Below, in pieces: positions 1 to 9,298 of a stretch of DNA of 64,000 nt. Source of the stretch: Verrucomicrobia bacterium UBA7008 (GTDB taxonomy: Bacteria; Verrucomicrobiota; Kiritimatiellia; RFP12; UBA1067). The notes below the pieces were generated by a model. The model did not search any database. It was not told the origin of the DNA and saw only the letters and a list, made by a program, of their open reading frames with translations. Made by a program: the position numbers and the translations under genes. The stretch is from contig DJXI01000029.1 in assembly GCA_002449695.1 (NCBI GenBank), positions 29,521 through 93,520 of the forward strand, in the 5' to 3' direction. Each line of letters begins with the position of its first letter. Position 1 is the stretch's first letter.

Positions 1-30
1 GAACAACGCGGGGACAGACCCCACGTTTTG

Positions 31-56
31 GCAGGGCCGCTTGTCCTCAAGCGGCC
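31..56. repeat. REP-like hairpin, copy 1
   Basis: A GCAG tetranucleotide is followed by a 9-bp perfect stem (35-43 paired with 48-56) closed by a TCCT loop. It lies just downstream of the DUF486 gene stop. Two related hairpins sit at 59640-59665 and 59705-59730; the three share the 5' GYAG and the TTG-TCCT-CAA centre, while stem positions 4-6 differ with compensating changes. It could also act as a 3' mRNA-end hairpin, but no T-tract follows on the minus strand. Confidence 0.75.
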
Positions 57-73
57 GCCGCGGCGAATCGCGG

Positions 74-445
74 CTACAGATTCGAGCGGTTCACGAAATA
101 GACCGCACCGACCATGCAGAGGAAGGCCCAGAGATAGTCCCACCGCCACTTCTCGCCCATGAACAGGATCATGAACGGCACGAAAACCGTGACCGTCACG
201 ACTTCCTGGATGATCTTCAGCTGCGCGACATTCAGCCCCGACGCCGCCCCCAGCCGGTTCGCGGGAACGGCGATGACATACTCCACCAGCGCGATCAGCC
301 AGCTGACGAGCACGATGGCGTAGACGGGCCACGTCGCGCCGCCGGGCCGCTGCAGGCGCAGGTGCCAGTACCACGCCAGCGTCATGAACAGATTGCTGGC
401 GATCAGCATCCCGACCGTCGCCACCGCACCCAGCGTCTTTGTCAT
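74..445 (-). CDS. DUF486 / DMT-family small membrane protein
   Basis: A 123-residue hydrophobic protein with about four membrane segments. It resembles the DUF486 family, small members of the drug/metabolite transporter group with no established substrate. The segment around residues 76-123 (QLKIIQEVVTV, FMGEKWRW, then a last helix ending VYFVNRSNL) is typical of that family. The ATG at 443-445 is preceded by GGGAG at a good distance, so this start is preferred over longer in-frame extensions that read antisense-like arginine-rich sequence. It is the last gene of the leftward operon that begins with the trmH-like gene and lies 53 nt after the nhaC-like gene. Family assignment is fairly secure; its function is unknown. 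Confidence 0.8.
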   Translation of the reverse strand: MTKTLGAVATVGMLIASNLFMTLAWYWHLRLQRPGGATWPVYAIVLVSWLIALVEYVIAVPANRLGAASGLNVAQLKIIQEVVTVTVFVPFMILFMGEKWRWDYLWAFLCMVGAVYFVNRSNL

Positions 446-498
446 CGCGTTTCTCCCTTCACATTCCGTTCCGTCTGCCTGTCCACCGCCGCCGTCGC

Positions 499-1716
499 TC
501 ATCTGCGCCGCCGCACGCACACGATGCCCGCGAGGACCGCGACCGCCAGGATCGGCGGATAGTAGAGGTTCCCGATCAGCGCGCCGGCGCCGAACGCCAT
601 CCCCGCGCCGCGCGCGAGCCCGAGCGCGATCAGGATCTGCGCGCCGTAGGGGATCATCCCCTGCACGACCGAGCCCGCCGTGTCGATGATGCCGGCGAGC
701 CGCACGCGGTCCACGCCGAAGCGCTCGCCGCACGCGCGCGCGAGCGGGCCCGCGATCACGATGGCGACCGTGTTGTTCGCCGTCAGGAGGTTGAAGAGGC
801 CCGTCAGCGCGAACATCCCCGCCTCGCACGTCTTCGGGCCGCGCACCGCACGCGCAATCCAGTTGGTCAGCTTCGCAAGGCCGCCCGCCGCCTCGATCGT
901 GCGGAAGAGCCCGCCCGCGAGGAGCGCGACGACCATCGTCTCGCCCATCCCCATCACGCCCTGCCCCGCCAGCGCGACCGCGCCCGCACCGTCGAACGCA
1001 CCCAAGAGGAGGCCGAGCACCATCGCGAGGCCCGTGCCGAGGAAGAGGAGCACCACGACGTTGAAGCCGGCGAGCGCCAGCACAAGGATCAGCACGTACG
1101 GCAGCACGGCCACGACATCCTTCAGCGCGACGGGTGCTGTGGCAGTCGCCGCCGCCCCGACCGACGGAGCCGCCGCCACCATGCCCGCGACGAGGTACAG
1201 GACGAGCGCGACGAGCGCCGCCGGGATCGCGTAGGCCGCGTTCGCCCAGAACTTGTCGCGCATGGCGACGCCCTGCGTCCGCGTCGCCGCGATCGTCGTG
1301 TCCGAGATCATCGAGAGGTTGTCGCCGAACATCGCGCCCGCGACGACCGCGCCCGCGAGCAGCGCGGGGCTGATCCCCAGCGGCTCGGCGCAGCCGAGCG
1401 CGACCGGCACCGTCGCCGCGATCGTCCCGCAGCTCGTGCCGATCGCAAGCGAGATGAGCGCCGCGACCGCGAAGATGCCCGCGACCAGGAAGCGGTCGGG
1501 CACGAGCGCGCGCGCGATCGTCACCGCCGAATCGACGGCGCCCGAGCCCTTCGCCACGGCCGCGAACGCGCCCGCGAGAATGAAGATGAGGCACATGAGC
1601 ATGATGTCGACGTGGCCCATCCCCTTCGCGAACGTCTCCACGCGTTCCGCGAGCGGCCGCCGCCGGTTGAAGAAAATCGCCACCGCACAGGCGGCCAGGA
1701 ATGCCATCATCGTCAT
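499..1716 (-). CDS. NhaC-family Na+/H+ antiporter
   Basis: A 405-residue polytopic inner-membrane protein. The segment with TSCGTIAATVPVA followed by FGDNLSMISDTTIAAT is the hallmark of the NhaC/ArsB-type ion transporter family, in which such Asp/Asn/Ser/Thr helices line the ion path. It probably exchanges Na+ for H+, or a small organic anion, across the cytoplasmic membrane. It is somewhat shorter than classical NhaC proteins of about 450 residues. Its ATG overlaps the stop of the preceding acyltransferase gene by ATGA, which suggests translational coupling within the trmH-to-DUF486 operon. Substrate is inferred from family only. Confidence 0.85.
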   Translation of the reverse strand: MTMMAFLAACAVAIFFNRRRPLAERVETFAKGMGHVDIMLMCLIFILAGAFAAVAKGSGAVDSAVTIARALVPDRFLVAGIFAVAALISLAIGTSCGTIAATVPVALGCAEPLGISPALLAGAVVAGAMFGDNLSMISDTTIAATRTQGVAMRDKFWANAAYAIPAALVALVLYLVAGMVAAAPSVGAAATATAPVALKDVVAVLPYVLILVLALAGFNVVVLLFLGTGLAMVLGLLLGAFDGAGAVALAGQGVMGMGETMVVALLAGGLFRTIEAAGGLAKLTNWIARAVRGPKTCEAGMFALTGLFNLLTANNTVAIVIAGPLARACGERFGVDRVRLAGIIDTAGSVVQGMIPYGAQILIALGLARGAGMAFGAGALIGNLYYPPILAVAVLAGIVCVRRRR

Positions 1717-2603
1717 GCCGTCTCCTCCGTTGTTGTCGTTGACGCGCCGTCGAAGAAGCGGTAGAACTGGTACCACTGCTCCGGACGGGCGCGCGTTGTC
1801 TCCTCCAGAAATGCCACGTAGCCGTCCAGCAGATCGCCGTCCAGCCGCCGCGCGCGGACCTCGTACGCGTTCCAGCCCGTCTGCACGCACGCGATCGCGT
1901 AGACGGGCGATTCCATCAGCCGCGCAAAGCGGAAGACGCCCTTCGGCCAGCGGCACAGGCGGCCGAGGAACGCGTGCGGCAGCGTCGCCGCCGTGCGCGC
2001 GCGCCCCGCCGCCGGACGGTCGCCCGCCATCAGCACGATCTCGCCGCGACGGATCGCCGCCTGCATCTCGGCCGCCGTCTCCACGCCGATGTCCTCGACC
2101 GCGTGGAGCGTCAGCTGCGCCGGGTCCAGGTGATGCAGAAAAAGTTCCGTGAAGATCGCGTCGTGCCCCAGCTGCTGGAACGCGTGCACCTTCGGCGTCG
2201 CGCCCCGGCCCTTGCGCAGCGCGGGCAGGACCTCGATGCAGCCGACGTGCGTCGACAGGAGAAAGCAGCCGCCGTCCCGCCAGCCCGTGTCGCCCGCGAG
2301 CGTGAAGCGCGGCGGCGCCTTGCACAGCGTGCATGCGTCCGTCTTGTCGATCATCGTCCACGCGAAGCCGAGCAGCTGGCGGAAGCAGCGCGCGTGGGAG
2401 GCGCGGCGGCCCAGCACCGCGTAAAACTGGCGCAGCGCCGCGCGCGCCGGGGTGCAGAACGGATAGATGAAGAGAAACGCGGGCACAAAGAGGATCTTCG
2501 CGGCGCTCTTGCCCAGGAGCCGGTAGATTTCCCACATCAGGCGCATACGCAGCCGTCCCGCCGACTGCTCCTTCTGCCGATGCCATTCAACCGCTTTGTC
2601 CAT
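1713..2603 (-). CDS. LpxL/HtrB-type lipid A acyltransferase family protein
   Basis: A 296-residue protein with an N-terminal hydrophobic segment (about residues 34-50), then the acyltransferase signature H-x4-E (STHVGCIEVLP, His119/Glu124) and a second conserved block MAGDRPA near residue 195. Enzymes of this family transfer a secondary acyl chain from acyl-ACP to lipid A precursors at the inner membrane; relatives also act on other glycolipids or aryl-polyene lipids, so the exact acceptor is uncertain. The ATG at 2601-2603 lies 8 nt after the pncC stop, and the 3' end overlaps the nhaC-like start. The other lipid A genes (lpxK, lpxA, lptD, lptF) nearby support a lipid A role, although this copy sits in a mixed operon. 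Confidence 0.75.
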   Translation of the reverse strand: MDKAVEWHRQKEQSAGRLRMRLMWEIYRLLGKSAAKILFVPAFLFIYPFCTPARAALRQFYAVLGRRASHARCFRQLLGFAWTMIDKTDACTLCKAPPRFTLAGDTGWRDGGCFLLSTHVGCIEVLPALRKGRGATPKVHAFQQLGHDAIFTELFLHHLDPAQLTLHAVEDIGVETAAEMQAAIRRGEIVLMAGDRPAAGRARTAATLPHAFLGRLCRWPKGVFRFARLMESPVYAIACVQTGWNAYEVRARRLDGDLLDGYVAFLEETTRARPEQWYQFYRFFDGASTTTTEETA

Positions 2604-2611
2604 GTCGTTCT

Positions 2612-3088
2612 TTACTCGCTCGCGGCGATCGTCAGCATCCCGAGCGCGTGCGTGACGGCGGCGGCGCGCACCTGCGCGCGGTCGCCCGCGAAGATCGCCT
2701 TTTCGGTCCGCGTCCCGGCGGCGGTCGCCAGGCCGAACCAGACGAGGCCGACGGGCTTTTCGGCGCTGCCGCCGTCGGGTCCGGCGATGCCCGTGAGCGA
2801 CACCGCGAGATCCGTCTTCAGGAGCCGCCGCGCGCCCTCCGCCATCTGCGCGGCCGTTTCGCTCGACACCGCGCCGACCGTGGCGAGCGTCTCCGCGCGC
2901 ACGCCGAGCACGCGCATCTTCACGTCGTTGGAGTAGCTGATGACGCCGCCCGCGAACACCGCGCTCGAACCCGGCACCGCCGTGATCGCCGCGCCCGCGC
3001 CGCCGCCCGTGCAGCTCTCCGCCGTCGCGCACGTGAGGCCGTTCGCCTTCAGCAGGGCCACCAGATTCTCCGCCACCGAACTTTTCAT
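2612..3088 (-). CDS. pncC: Nicotinamide-nucleotide amidohydrolase (CinA C-terminal domain)
   Basis: A 158-residue stand-alone CinA C-terminal domain protein. It carries the family signatures AESCTGG (about residues 22-28), GGVISYSNDVK and SLTGIAGPDGG. These enzymes deamidate nicotinamide mononucleotide to nicotinate mononucleotide in pyridine-nucleotide salvage. The length matches single-domain PncC/YgaD proteins; the N-terminal MoaB-like domain of full CinA is absent. Its ATG overlaps the gluQ stop (ATGA), placing it in the same cytoplasmic housekeeping operon. Family assignment is firm; the salvage role is from family knowledge. Confidence 0.92.
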   Translation of the reverse strand: MKSSVAENLVALLKANGLTCATAESCTGGGAGAAITAVPGSSAVFAGGVISYSNDVKMRVLGVRAETLATVGAVSSETAAQMAEGARRLLKTDLAVSLTGIAGPDGGSAEKPVGLVWFGLATAAGTRTEKAIFAGDRAQVRAAAVTHALGMLTIAASE

Positions 3089-4038
3089 AGACTCGCTCCT
3101 TTCACCACAACCCTCTCCTTCGGAATCGCCGCGAACGGGCCGCGCGCGACGAGCTCGGCGAGCCGCACCGGCGCGCCGTCGCCCCAGCCGCACGTCGCCG
3201 CGAGCCGGCCGATGATCGTCTCCGCCGAAACCCCGGCGGCGCGGTATGCGGCGATGCGCGTGTCGCCGTGGCGCTTCGCGAGCCGCTTGCCGTCCGGCCC
3301 CACGACGAGCGGCACGTGGAAGAAGCGGATCGGCGGTGCGGCGCGCGCCCCGGCCAGCGCGCGCCGCAGGAGAATCTGCGCCGGCGTCGCCGCGAGCAGG
3401 TCGTCGCCGCGCACGACTTCCGTCACGCCCATCGCGAGATCGTCGAGCGTCGCCGCGAGCGTGTAGCCCGCGCCGTCGCGGTCGCGCGCGAGCGGAAAAT
3501 CGCCGAGCGTGCGCGCGACATCCTGCGTGCACGCGCCCGCGCAGCCGTCCGTGAACGAGACGACGGCCTCGTCCGGCGTGCGGAAGCGCCAGCACGGCTG
3601 CGGCCGCACGCGCGCCGCCGCGTCCCAGTCGGCGAACCGGCCGCGGCACGTGCCGGGATAGAAGAGCTGCTCGCCTTCGTGCGGCGCGGACTGCGCGTGT
3701 TCGACGTCCCGGCGCGTGCAGACGCACGGATACGCGAGCCCGCGCGCGTGCAGATCGTCGATGGCCGCGCGGTAGCGCGCGCGGCGTTCCGACTGGACGA
3801 ATTCCGCGTCCCAGTCGAAGCCCAGCCAGTCGAGGTCGCGCCGCGCCGCATCGGCCGCGCCCGGCTTGTCGCGCGGGTGGTCGAGGTCTTCCATGCGAAA
3901 GAGGAGCCGGCCGCCGACGGTGCGCGCGCGCAGATACGCGATCATGAACGTGCGGACGTTGCCGAGGTGCAGCGCGCCCGTGGGCGAGGGCGCCAGCCGC
4001 CCGACGTACGGTTCCCGCTCGCCGTTCGCCGCCGTCAT
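3085..4038 (-). CDS. gluQ: Glutamyl-Q tRNA(Asp) synthetase
   Basis: A 317-residue truncated class I glutamyl-tRNA-synthetase-like enzyme. It has the HIGH-type motif PSPTGALHLGN near residue 15, a Cys cluster (YPCVCTRRDVE ... YPGTCRG) that binds zinc in GluQ-RS enzymes, and a KRLAKRHGD variant of KMSKS. It lacks the anticodon-binding C-terminal half of GluRS, which is diagnostic. GluQ-RS attaches glutamate to queuosine at position 34 of tRNA(Asp). Its start overlaps the upstream VWA gene stop (ATGA) and its stop overlaps pncC. No queuosine-synthesis gene is visible in the window. Confidence 0.9.
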   Translation of the reverse strand: MTAANGEREPYVGRLAPSPTGALHLGNVRTFMIAYLRARTVGGRLLFRMEDLDHPRDKPGAADAARRDLDWLGFDWDAEFVQSERRARYRAAIDDLHARGLAYPCVCTRRDVEHAQSAPHEGEQLFYPGTCRGRFADWDAAARVRPQPCWRFRTPDEAVVSFTDGCAGACTQDVARTLGDFPLARDRDGAGYTLAATLDDLAMGVTEVVRGDDLLAATPAQILLRRALAGARAAPPIRFFHVPLVVGPDGKRLAKRHGDTRIAAYRAAGVSAETIIGRLAATCGWGDGAPVRLAELVARGPFAAIPKERVVVKGASL

Positions 4039-5024
4039 TTCCGCCCCTGCCGCGCGAACCGTCCCTTGGAAAGCGCCGCGCCCGCGATCAGGAGCGCGAG
4101 GCCGGGCACGAGAAAGATGAGATACCGTTCGGCGAGATGCGACTCCTCCTCGTTCTGCTCCTTCGCCGCGACCTGGCGCAGGAACTTGCGGTAGATCGCG
4201 CCCAGCGTCGTCTCCGCCGTGCCCGCCGTCGCGAGCGGCACGTACCGACCGCCCGACGCGGCCGAGACGGCCTGAAGCGCCGCTTCCTCGAGCTTGACGA
4301 TAACGGGCTTGCCGTCGAACTGCTGCACGCCCGTGCCGCTCGCGGCGGGGATCGTCGCGCCGTGGCGCGGATCGCCGATGCCGACGGTGAAGATCGGGAT
4401 GCCGCGCTTCTTCGCGCGCGCGGCCGCGTCCAGCGCCTCGCCGCGCAGGTCGCCGCCGTCGGAAATGAGGATGATCGCGTTGTGGTCGTCCGCCGCCGCG
4501 GGGAGCGCGTCGAGGCAGGCGTTGATCGCCGAGCCGAGCGACGTCTCGCCGCGCGGCGCGGAATCGGGCGTGAGCGACTCGAGGGCGCTGCGCAGGTAGG
4601 CGCGGTCGGTCGTCAAGGGGCAGATCGCGACGCCCGTGCGGCGGAACGCGACGAGCGCGCACCGGTCGCCCGCGAGCGAATCGATCAGGTCGGCGACGTC
4701 GGCCTTCGCGCGTTCGAGCCGGTTGGGGCGCACGTCGGCGGCGAGCATCGAGCGCGACACGTCGATGGCGACGACGACGTTGCGGCTGCGCGCGACGTGC
4801 TTTTCGAGCGTCTGGCCCCACTGCGGCCGCGCCGCCGCGAAGAGGACGAGCACGAGGCCGGCGAGGAGGCACGCCGTCTGCACGCCCGCGAACGGCGTCG
4901 CGGGCACGTTCAGCGTCAGCCGCGTCAGCGCCTTTTCGCGCCGCGCCTTGAGGAACGACCAGAAGAGGCCCGCGAACGGCACCGCCGCGGCCAGGACGAG
5001 CAGGACTGGAGAGACGAATCGCAT
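4035..5024 (-). CDS. VWA-domain membrane protein (BatA/BatB-like)
   Basis: A 329-residue protein with two N-terminal membrane segments (about 5-25 and 47-65), a von Willebrand factor A domain whose MIDAS begins DVSRSM (DxSxS) near residue 88, and a C-terminal helix ending in basic residues. The topology is that of the BatA/BatB aerotolerance-operon proteins, which expose a metal-binding VWA domain on the periplasmic side. The MoxR ATPase, BatC-E and DUF58 partners usually found with BatA are not adjacent, so the partner complex is unclear. It starts 3 nt after the trmH-like stop and overlaps gluQ by ATGA. Confidence 0.85.
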   Translation of the reverse strand: MRFVSPVLLVLAAAVPFAGLFWSFLKARREKALTRLTLNVPATPFAGVQTACLLAGLVLVLFAAARPQWGQTLEKHVARSRNVVVAIDVSRSMLAADVRPNRLERAKADVADLIDSLAGDRCALVAFRRTGVAICPLTTDRAYLRSALESLTPDSAPRGETSLGSAINACLDALPAAADDHNAIILISDGGDLRGEALDAAARAKKRGIPIFTVGIGDPRHGATIPAASGTGVQQFDGKPVIVKLEEAALQAVSAASGGRYVPLATAGTAETTLGAIYRKFLRQVAAKEQNEEESHLAERYLIFLVPGLALLIAGAALSKGRFARQGRK

Positions 5025-5027
5025 GGC

Positions 5028-5885
5028 TCAGTGATCGTGCCTTCCTTCGCCGTGCCAGGGGATGAACGCGGGCACCCGGTCGATTCCCGCCGCGAGGCGC
5101 TGGCGGACGGCCTCGTAGACGAGGATCGTCGCGGCGGCGGAGACGTTGAGCGAATCAGCGAGCCCGAGCATCGGGATGCGCACGCGCAGCTCCGCGCCGT
5201 CCATCCACTTCGCGGTGAGGCCGTACTGCTCCGCGCCGAGCGCGATCGCGACGTTGCCCGTCAGGTCGACCTCGAAATGCAGCTTCTCCGCGTGCGGCGT
5301 CGCGGCGAGGATCTTGAAGCCGTGCGCCTTGAGGAACGCGAGCGCCTCGTCGCTCGTCGCCTCGACGATCGGCACCGAGAACATCGTGCCCGTCGACGCG
5401 CGCACGACGTTCGGGTTGTGGATGTCGGTCGTGCGGTCGCAGACGATCACCGCCGCGACCTTCGCCGCGTCCGCCGAGCGCAGGATCGTGCCGAGGTTGC
5501 CCGGCTTCTCGATGGCCTCGGTGACGATGACGAGCGCGTTCTCGGGCAGCTTCAGGTCGGCGAGCGTGATCGCGACGTGCGGACCGACCATCAGGAGCCC
5601 GTCCGGGCGCTCCTTGTAGGCGATCTTCTCGAAGCAGACCTTCGAGCACGTGAAGATGTCCGCGCCGAGCCGCGCGCAGTCCGCGACGAGCGCGGGTTCG
5701 TTCTCGTTCTTGAGGTAGAAGTCGGGGCAGTGGAAGAGCGCGCGCGGGCGGTAGCCGTTGTCGAGCGCGCGGCGGCACTCGCGGTAGCCCTCGACGATCA
5801 TCTCGCCCGACTCCTCGCGCGTCGCGCAGCTGCGCAGCCGGACGACGTACTTCAGTTTCGGATTGCTGGGACTCGTGATTTCCAT
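5028..5885 (-). CDS. TrmH/SpoU-family RNA 2'-O-methyltransferase
   Basis: A 285-residue SPOUT methyltransferase. The N-terminal substrate-binding domain (TSPSNPKLKYV ... GEMIVEGYR) is followed by the knotted catalytic domain with motif 1 EKPGNLGTILRSADA, then IALGAEQYGL and IPMLGLADSLNVSAAATIL, which form the AdoMet-binding knot. It most likely methylates a ribose in rRNA or tRNA; the exact target cannot be read from sequence. It heads the leftward operon to the DUF486 gene. An extended -10 box (5893-5901) lies only 7 nt before the ATG, so the mRNA is predicted to be leaderless. Confidence 0.9.
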   Translation of the reverse strand: MEITSPSNPKLKYVVRLRSCATREESGEMIVEGYRECRRALDNGYRPRALFHCPDFYLKNENEPALVADCARLGADIFTCSKVCFEKIAYKERPDGLLMVGPHVAITLADLKLPENALVIVTEAIEKPGNLGTILRSADAAKVAAVIVCDRTTDIHNPNVVRASTGTMFSVPIVEATSDEALAFLKAHGFKILAATPHAEKLHFEVDLTGNVAIALGAEQYGLTAKWMDGAELRVRIPMLGLADSLNVSAAATILVYEAVRQRLAAGIDRVPAFIPWHGEGRHDH

Positions 5886-5892
5886 TTCGTCT

Positions 5893-5901
5893 AGTATATC
5901 A
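5893..5901 (-). promoter_or_regulatory. Extended -10 promoter, leaderless trmH operon
   Basis: The minus strand reads TGATATACT, with 7 nt between the box and the ATG of the trmH-like gene. A start site 7-8 nt downstream of the box would be the A of the ATG itself. No Shine-Dalgarno sequence fits in the remaining space. It lies in the 33-nt gap after the lpxK stop. Confidence 0.6.
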
Positions 5902-5918
5902 AATCCGGGCGGTGCGCG

Positions 5919-7103
5919 TCAGCGGCCGGCCGCCGGCGTGCGGAAGCAGATGCGGTTGATGATGCTCTGGAAGCTCTCGCCGCCGCGCAGGATCTCGATG
6001 GCGATGCGCAGGTAGAGGCAGCGTACGGGCGACGTCTCGAAGCGCGGGAAGCGCACGGCGTCCTTCTCCGTCGTCACGAGCGCATCCGCGCCCATGTCGG
6101 CCGTGCGGTTGAGCGCGTAGAGGATCTCGCTCGCGTCGTAGCGGTGGTGGTCGGCGTAGCGCTCGCACCAGACGACCTTCGCGCCGAGGTGCCGCAGCGA
6201 ATTCTCGAACCCCTTGGGCGAGGCGATGCCCGAGAGCGTGCACGTCGTCTTCCCCTTCAGCCAGTCGAGCGGAAACTCCTCGCGGCTCCAGACGTCCCTG
6301 AGCACCTTCGGCGCGTGGGTGCATTCGACGATCTCGGCCGTCCGGTTGTAGCGGCGGATCTCGGCGACGACCGCCGACGTGTCGCCGCGGCACTTCGTCA
6401 GGAAGATGATGTCCGCGCGCTTGAGGTGGCGCGCCGGCTCGCGCAGGACGCCGCGCGGCAGCAGGTTGCCGTTGCCGAAGGGATTCGTCGCGTCCACGAG
6501 CACGACCTCGACCGAATGCTTCAGCCGCTGGTACTGGAAGCCGTCGTCGAGGATCAGCGTGTCGCAGCCGAACTTCTTGACGGCGTAGCGTCCCGCCTTG
6601 ACGCGGTCGCGGTCGACGAGCACGGCGACGCCCGGCAGGTTGGACGCGAGCATGTACGGCTCGTCGCCGCCGATCGCCGCGTCCAGCAGGACGCGCCGCC
6701 CGTCGCTCACCACGAGCGGCTTCGTGATCTCGCCCGTGAACACGCGCTGGATCCACGGCGCCTCCTTGCGGCGGTAGCCGCGCGAGAGGATCGCGACCCG
6801 GCGCCCCTCGGCGGCGAGCGTGCGCGCGAAGATCTCGGTGACGGGCGTCTTGCCGGTGCCGCCGGCCGTGACGTTGCCGATGGAGATGACCTGGATGCCG
6901 AGCGGCCAGCGGCGCAGCAGTCCCGCGCGGTAGAGGAAGTAGCGGAACGAGACGACGGCCGCGAAGAGGAGCGAGAAGAGCTTGAGCACCGCGAGGAGGA
7001 GGCGCACCGGCGCCGGGTGCCCTTCGTCGGCGCCCTTCTCCTGGATGAGCCTGACGAGACTGTTCTCGAGCCGCTCGATCCCGCTCTGGCGTGCCTTGCG
7101 CAT
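5919..7103 (-). CDS. lpxK: Tetraacyldisaccharide 4'-kinase
   Basis: A 394-residue LpxK. After an N-terminal membrane anchor (about residues 36-55) comes the Walker A loop [14 protein letters not shown] (about 79-92), then [24 protein letters not shown] and LTKCR, all family signatures. It phosphorylates the 4' position of the lipid A disaccharide at the inner-membrane surface. About 60 extra residues precede the kinase core. The ATG shares its A with the lptD stop (TGATG), so translation is probably coupled. It is the last gene of the mreB-to-lpxK operon. Confidence 0.93.
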   Translation of the reverse strand: MRKARQSGIERLENSLVRLIQEKGADEGHPAPVRLLLAVLKLFSLLFAAVVSFRYFLYRAGLLRRWPLGIQVISIGNVTAGGTGKTPVTEIFARTLAAEGRRVAILSRGYRRKEAPWIQRVFTGEITKPLVVSDGRRVLLDAAIGGDEPYMLASNLPGVAVLVDRDRVKAGRYAVKKFGCDTLILDDGFQYQRLKHSVEVVLVDATNPFGNGNLLPRGVLREPARHLKRADIIFLTKCRGDTSAVVAEIRRYNRTAEIVECTHAPKVLRDVWSREEFPLDWLKGKTTCTLSGIASPKGFENSLRHLGAKVVWCERYADHHRYDASEILYALNRTADMGADALVTTEKDAVRFPRFETSPVRCLYLRIAIEILRGGESFQSIINRICFRTPAAGR

Positions 7104-9298
7104 CAGTGGAGCGGATTGCCGGACGACGCGCCGAGCGCGCGCAGGTAGATGAAGAAGCCGCAGTGCCACTCGTGGCGCTCGCGCGAGCCGTCGATGCGCG
7201 TGGCGGAGCCGTCGTAGCCGACGATGAAGCGGAAGCCGAGGCAGTCGGTGCGGTAGTCGAGCCAGCTGCCGATGCGGTCGAGCTCGCTGCGGCGGCAGTC
7301 CCAGCGCACGAACGGACCCCACGCGAACGCGTCGCAGATCTCGTGCTCGAACTCGACCGACGCGACCGAGAAGTCCGCCCAGTCGAACCCGTCGTGCTTC
7401 ATGACGTCGCGGTCGTAGGGCGACGCGGCGAAGTCCCACTGGCGCGCGTCGCGGTGGAGGAAGGTGACGGTGTAGGCGAGCGAGCGGTCCAGCCGCTGGC
7501 GCCAGCCCGCGTCGGCGTACGCGACCTTCCCCGCGTCGGCGTCGTACTCGACGCGGGTGCGCAGCGAGATGTCGTCGCACGGCGTCCAGACGAGGCGCGC
7601 GCCCGGCAGGACGAGCGGATGCGACCGGCCGATGTTCGCCTCGCGCGGCCGCCGCGCGAGGCGGTGGTAGCGGTTGCCGTCCGTGTACGTCGTTCCGTTG
7701 AACTGGACCGCGGTGTAGAAGTCGACGTCGAGCCACGTGCGCCAGCGCCCCTTCTCGTCCACCGTCCGCAGCGCGTTGCGCACGCCGGGCGTGACGCCGT
7801 ACCAGGAGTACGGCAGGTTGCGCGAACGGCCCGCGAACTGGTCGAGGTAGTCGCGCGAGGTGTCGAGCGAATCGAACACGAAGGGCCGGCGGCCCGACTT
7901 GAGCCCGGCGTAGCTCGCCTCCTGCGCCAGCGCGTCGAGGTAGGGTTCGACGAGATGGTTCCAGCGCGCATAGTCCGCGGTGCCGCGCGCGGCGAAGGTG
8001 ACGCCGCTTTCGACGATGGAGCGCCACGCGCCGTCGCCCGTCGCGCCCGCGCGCCCGTACCCGTCGCGGTTCACGGTGCCCGTGTCGCTCCAGCAGGTGC
8101 CGCGCAGGCCGACGCGCGGCACGACGGCGAGGACGTCCGCGACCTTGAACGGCGCCGTCAGGCGGTGGTAGGTGTCGAAGCGGAACGCCTGGTAGTCCGC
8201 CCACCGGCCCGGATTGTAGCGGTACGGCACGGCGGTGGAGGAGGAGCCGTAGCGGGCGTAGTCGCGGTTCAGCCAGCCGACGCGCGACGACGACTCGTAG
8301 TTGACGCCGAGGCCGAAGAGCGGCTGCGGGGCGATGTCGAAATAGACCTCCGGCAGCCGCGCGACGCCGTCGTAGAAGTCGTTCAGCGGACCCGACACGC
8401 TCACGCCCAGGCCGAAGGGATTCTCCACGTGCTCCCACGCGAGCTCGTTGGACGACGTGCCGAACACGTTGCGCGCGCTCAGCAGGTTGTCGCGCTCGAA
8501 GTCGCCGCGGAAGTGCGAGTCGCTGTAGTACGTGCCCTGCAGCCGCAGCGTGTCGCGCTCGGTGACGTCCCAGCGGTGGGCGAGCGTCAGCGCGTAGCGG
8601 TCGTCCGGCACGGAGCTGCCCCAGTTCTGGTAGTTCGAGCGGCGCGACTTCCAGCGCCGGTCGTAGCGGTCGGCGTCCTGGTCCCAGGCGTAGTAGACCT
8701 TGAACTTGCCCCGGCCGTAGTCGCCGAGCCGCCAGCCGAGCGACTGCCCGAGGGCGAGGCCGTTCTTCGTGCGCAGATCGGCGCGCGTGTTGCCGCGCAG
8801 GCCGAAATGTCCCTCCTCGAAGTCGCCCGCGAGGCGGTAGACGTACTTGGTCAGCAGGAAGGCGCCCCACCGGCCGGTGTAGCCGGGCATGACGCGCCAG
8901 CCGTAGTCGGTGTCGAGCGGATACATCCACCACGGCAGCCAGAGGACAGGCACGCCCAGGCAGTTGATCCAGACGTCGCGCACGCGGACCTCGCGCTCGC
9001 CCTCCGTGCCGTGGTAGACGGCCGAGCCGGTCGCCGACCAGTGGAAGCGGCCGGGCGCGTTGGTGCACGTCGTCACCTCCGTGCCGGGGCCGAAGACGAT
9101 GTCGTCGCCGTCCTTGACCGCCAGCTGCCCGAGGAGGCTCAGGCGGCCCTGCGGCAGTTCGGCGGTCGCGTGGACGTGGCCGGTCACGACGACGTTTCCG
9201 GTCACGCGGTCGGCGGCGATCGTGTCGGCCGACAGCTTCAGTTCGGTGGCTCCCGCCGCGAGCGGCAGGACGAGCGCAAGAAGGATCGGGTGCTTCAT
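7103..9298 (-). CDS. lptD: LPS-assembly outer-membrane protein, LptD-like
   Basis: A 731-residue secreted protein with a signal peptide (residues 1 to about 17, ending AAGATE), a short OstA/LptA-like beta-jellyroll (LSADTIAADRVTGNVVVTGHV), then a long Trp/Tyr/Arg-rich region of alternating strands typical of an outer-membrane barrel. It includes the LptD-type segment VRDVWINCLGVPVLWLPWWMYP. LptD inserts LPS into the outer leaflet. It is divergent in sequence, and the usual conserved cysteine pattern is not obvious. The gene overlaps the rng stop by ATGA. A TGTTATACT box with 7-nt spacing sits inside the end of rng and could drive a separate leaderless transcript. Confidence 0.82.
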   Translation of the reverse strand: MKHPILLALVLPLAAGATELKLSADTIAADRVTGNVVVTGHVHATAELPQGRLSLLGQLAVKDGDDIVFGPGTEVTTCTNAPGRFHWSATGSAVYHGTEGEREVRVRDVWINCLGVPVLWLPWWMYPLDTDYGWRVMPGYTGRWGAFLLTKYVYRLAGDFEEGHFGLRGNTRADLRTKNGLALGQSLGWRLGDYGRGKFKVYYAWDQDADRYDRRWKSRRSNYQNWGSSVPDDRYALTLAHRWDVTERDTLRLQGTYYSDSHFRGDFERDNLLSARNVFGTSSNELAWEHVENPFGLGVSVSGPLNDFYDGVARLPEVYFDIAPQPLFGLGVNYESSSRVGWLNRDYARYGSSSTAVPYRYNPGRWADYQAFRFDTYHRLTAPFKVADVLAVVPRVGLRGTCWSDTGTVNRDGYGRAGATGDGAWRSIVESGVTFAARGTADYARWNHLVEPYLDALAQEASYAGLKSGRRPFVFDSLDTSRDYLDQFAGRSRNLPYSWYGVTPGVRNALRTVDEKGRWRTWLDVDFYTAVQFNGTTYTDGNRYHRLARRPREANIGRSHPLVLPGARLVWTPCDDISLRTRVEYDADAGKVAYADAGWRQRLDRSLAYTVTFLHRDARQWDFAASPYDRDVMKHDGFDWADFSVASVEFEHEICDAFAWGPFVRWDCRRSELDRIGSWLDYRTDCLGFRFIVGYDGSATRIDGSRERHEWHCGFFIYLRALGASSGNPLH

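Noticed and set aside
499-2586. A single long minus-strand frame covering the antiporter and the acyltransferase regions
   Set aside because: Only the part from 1716 downward reads as an antiporter; the upstream part is out of frame with the true acyltransferase and is arginine-rich noise.
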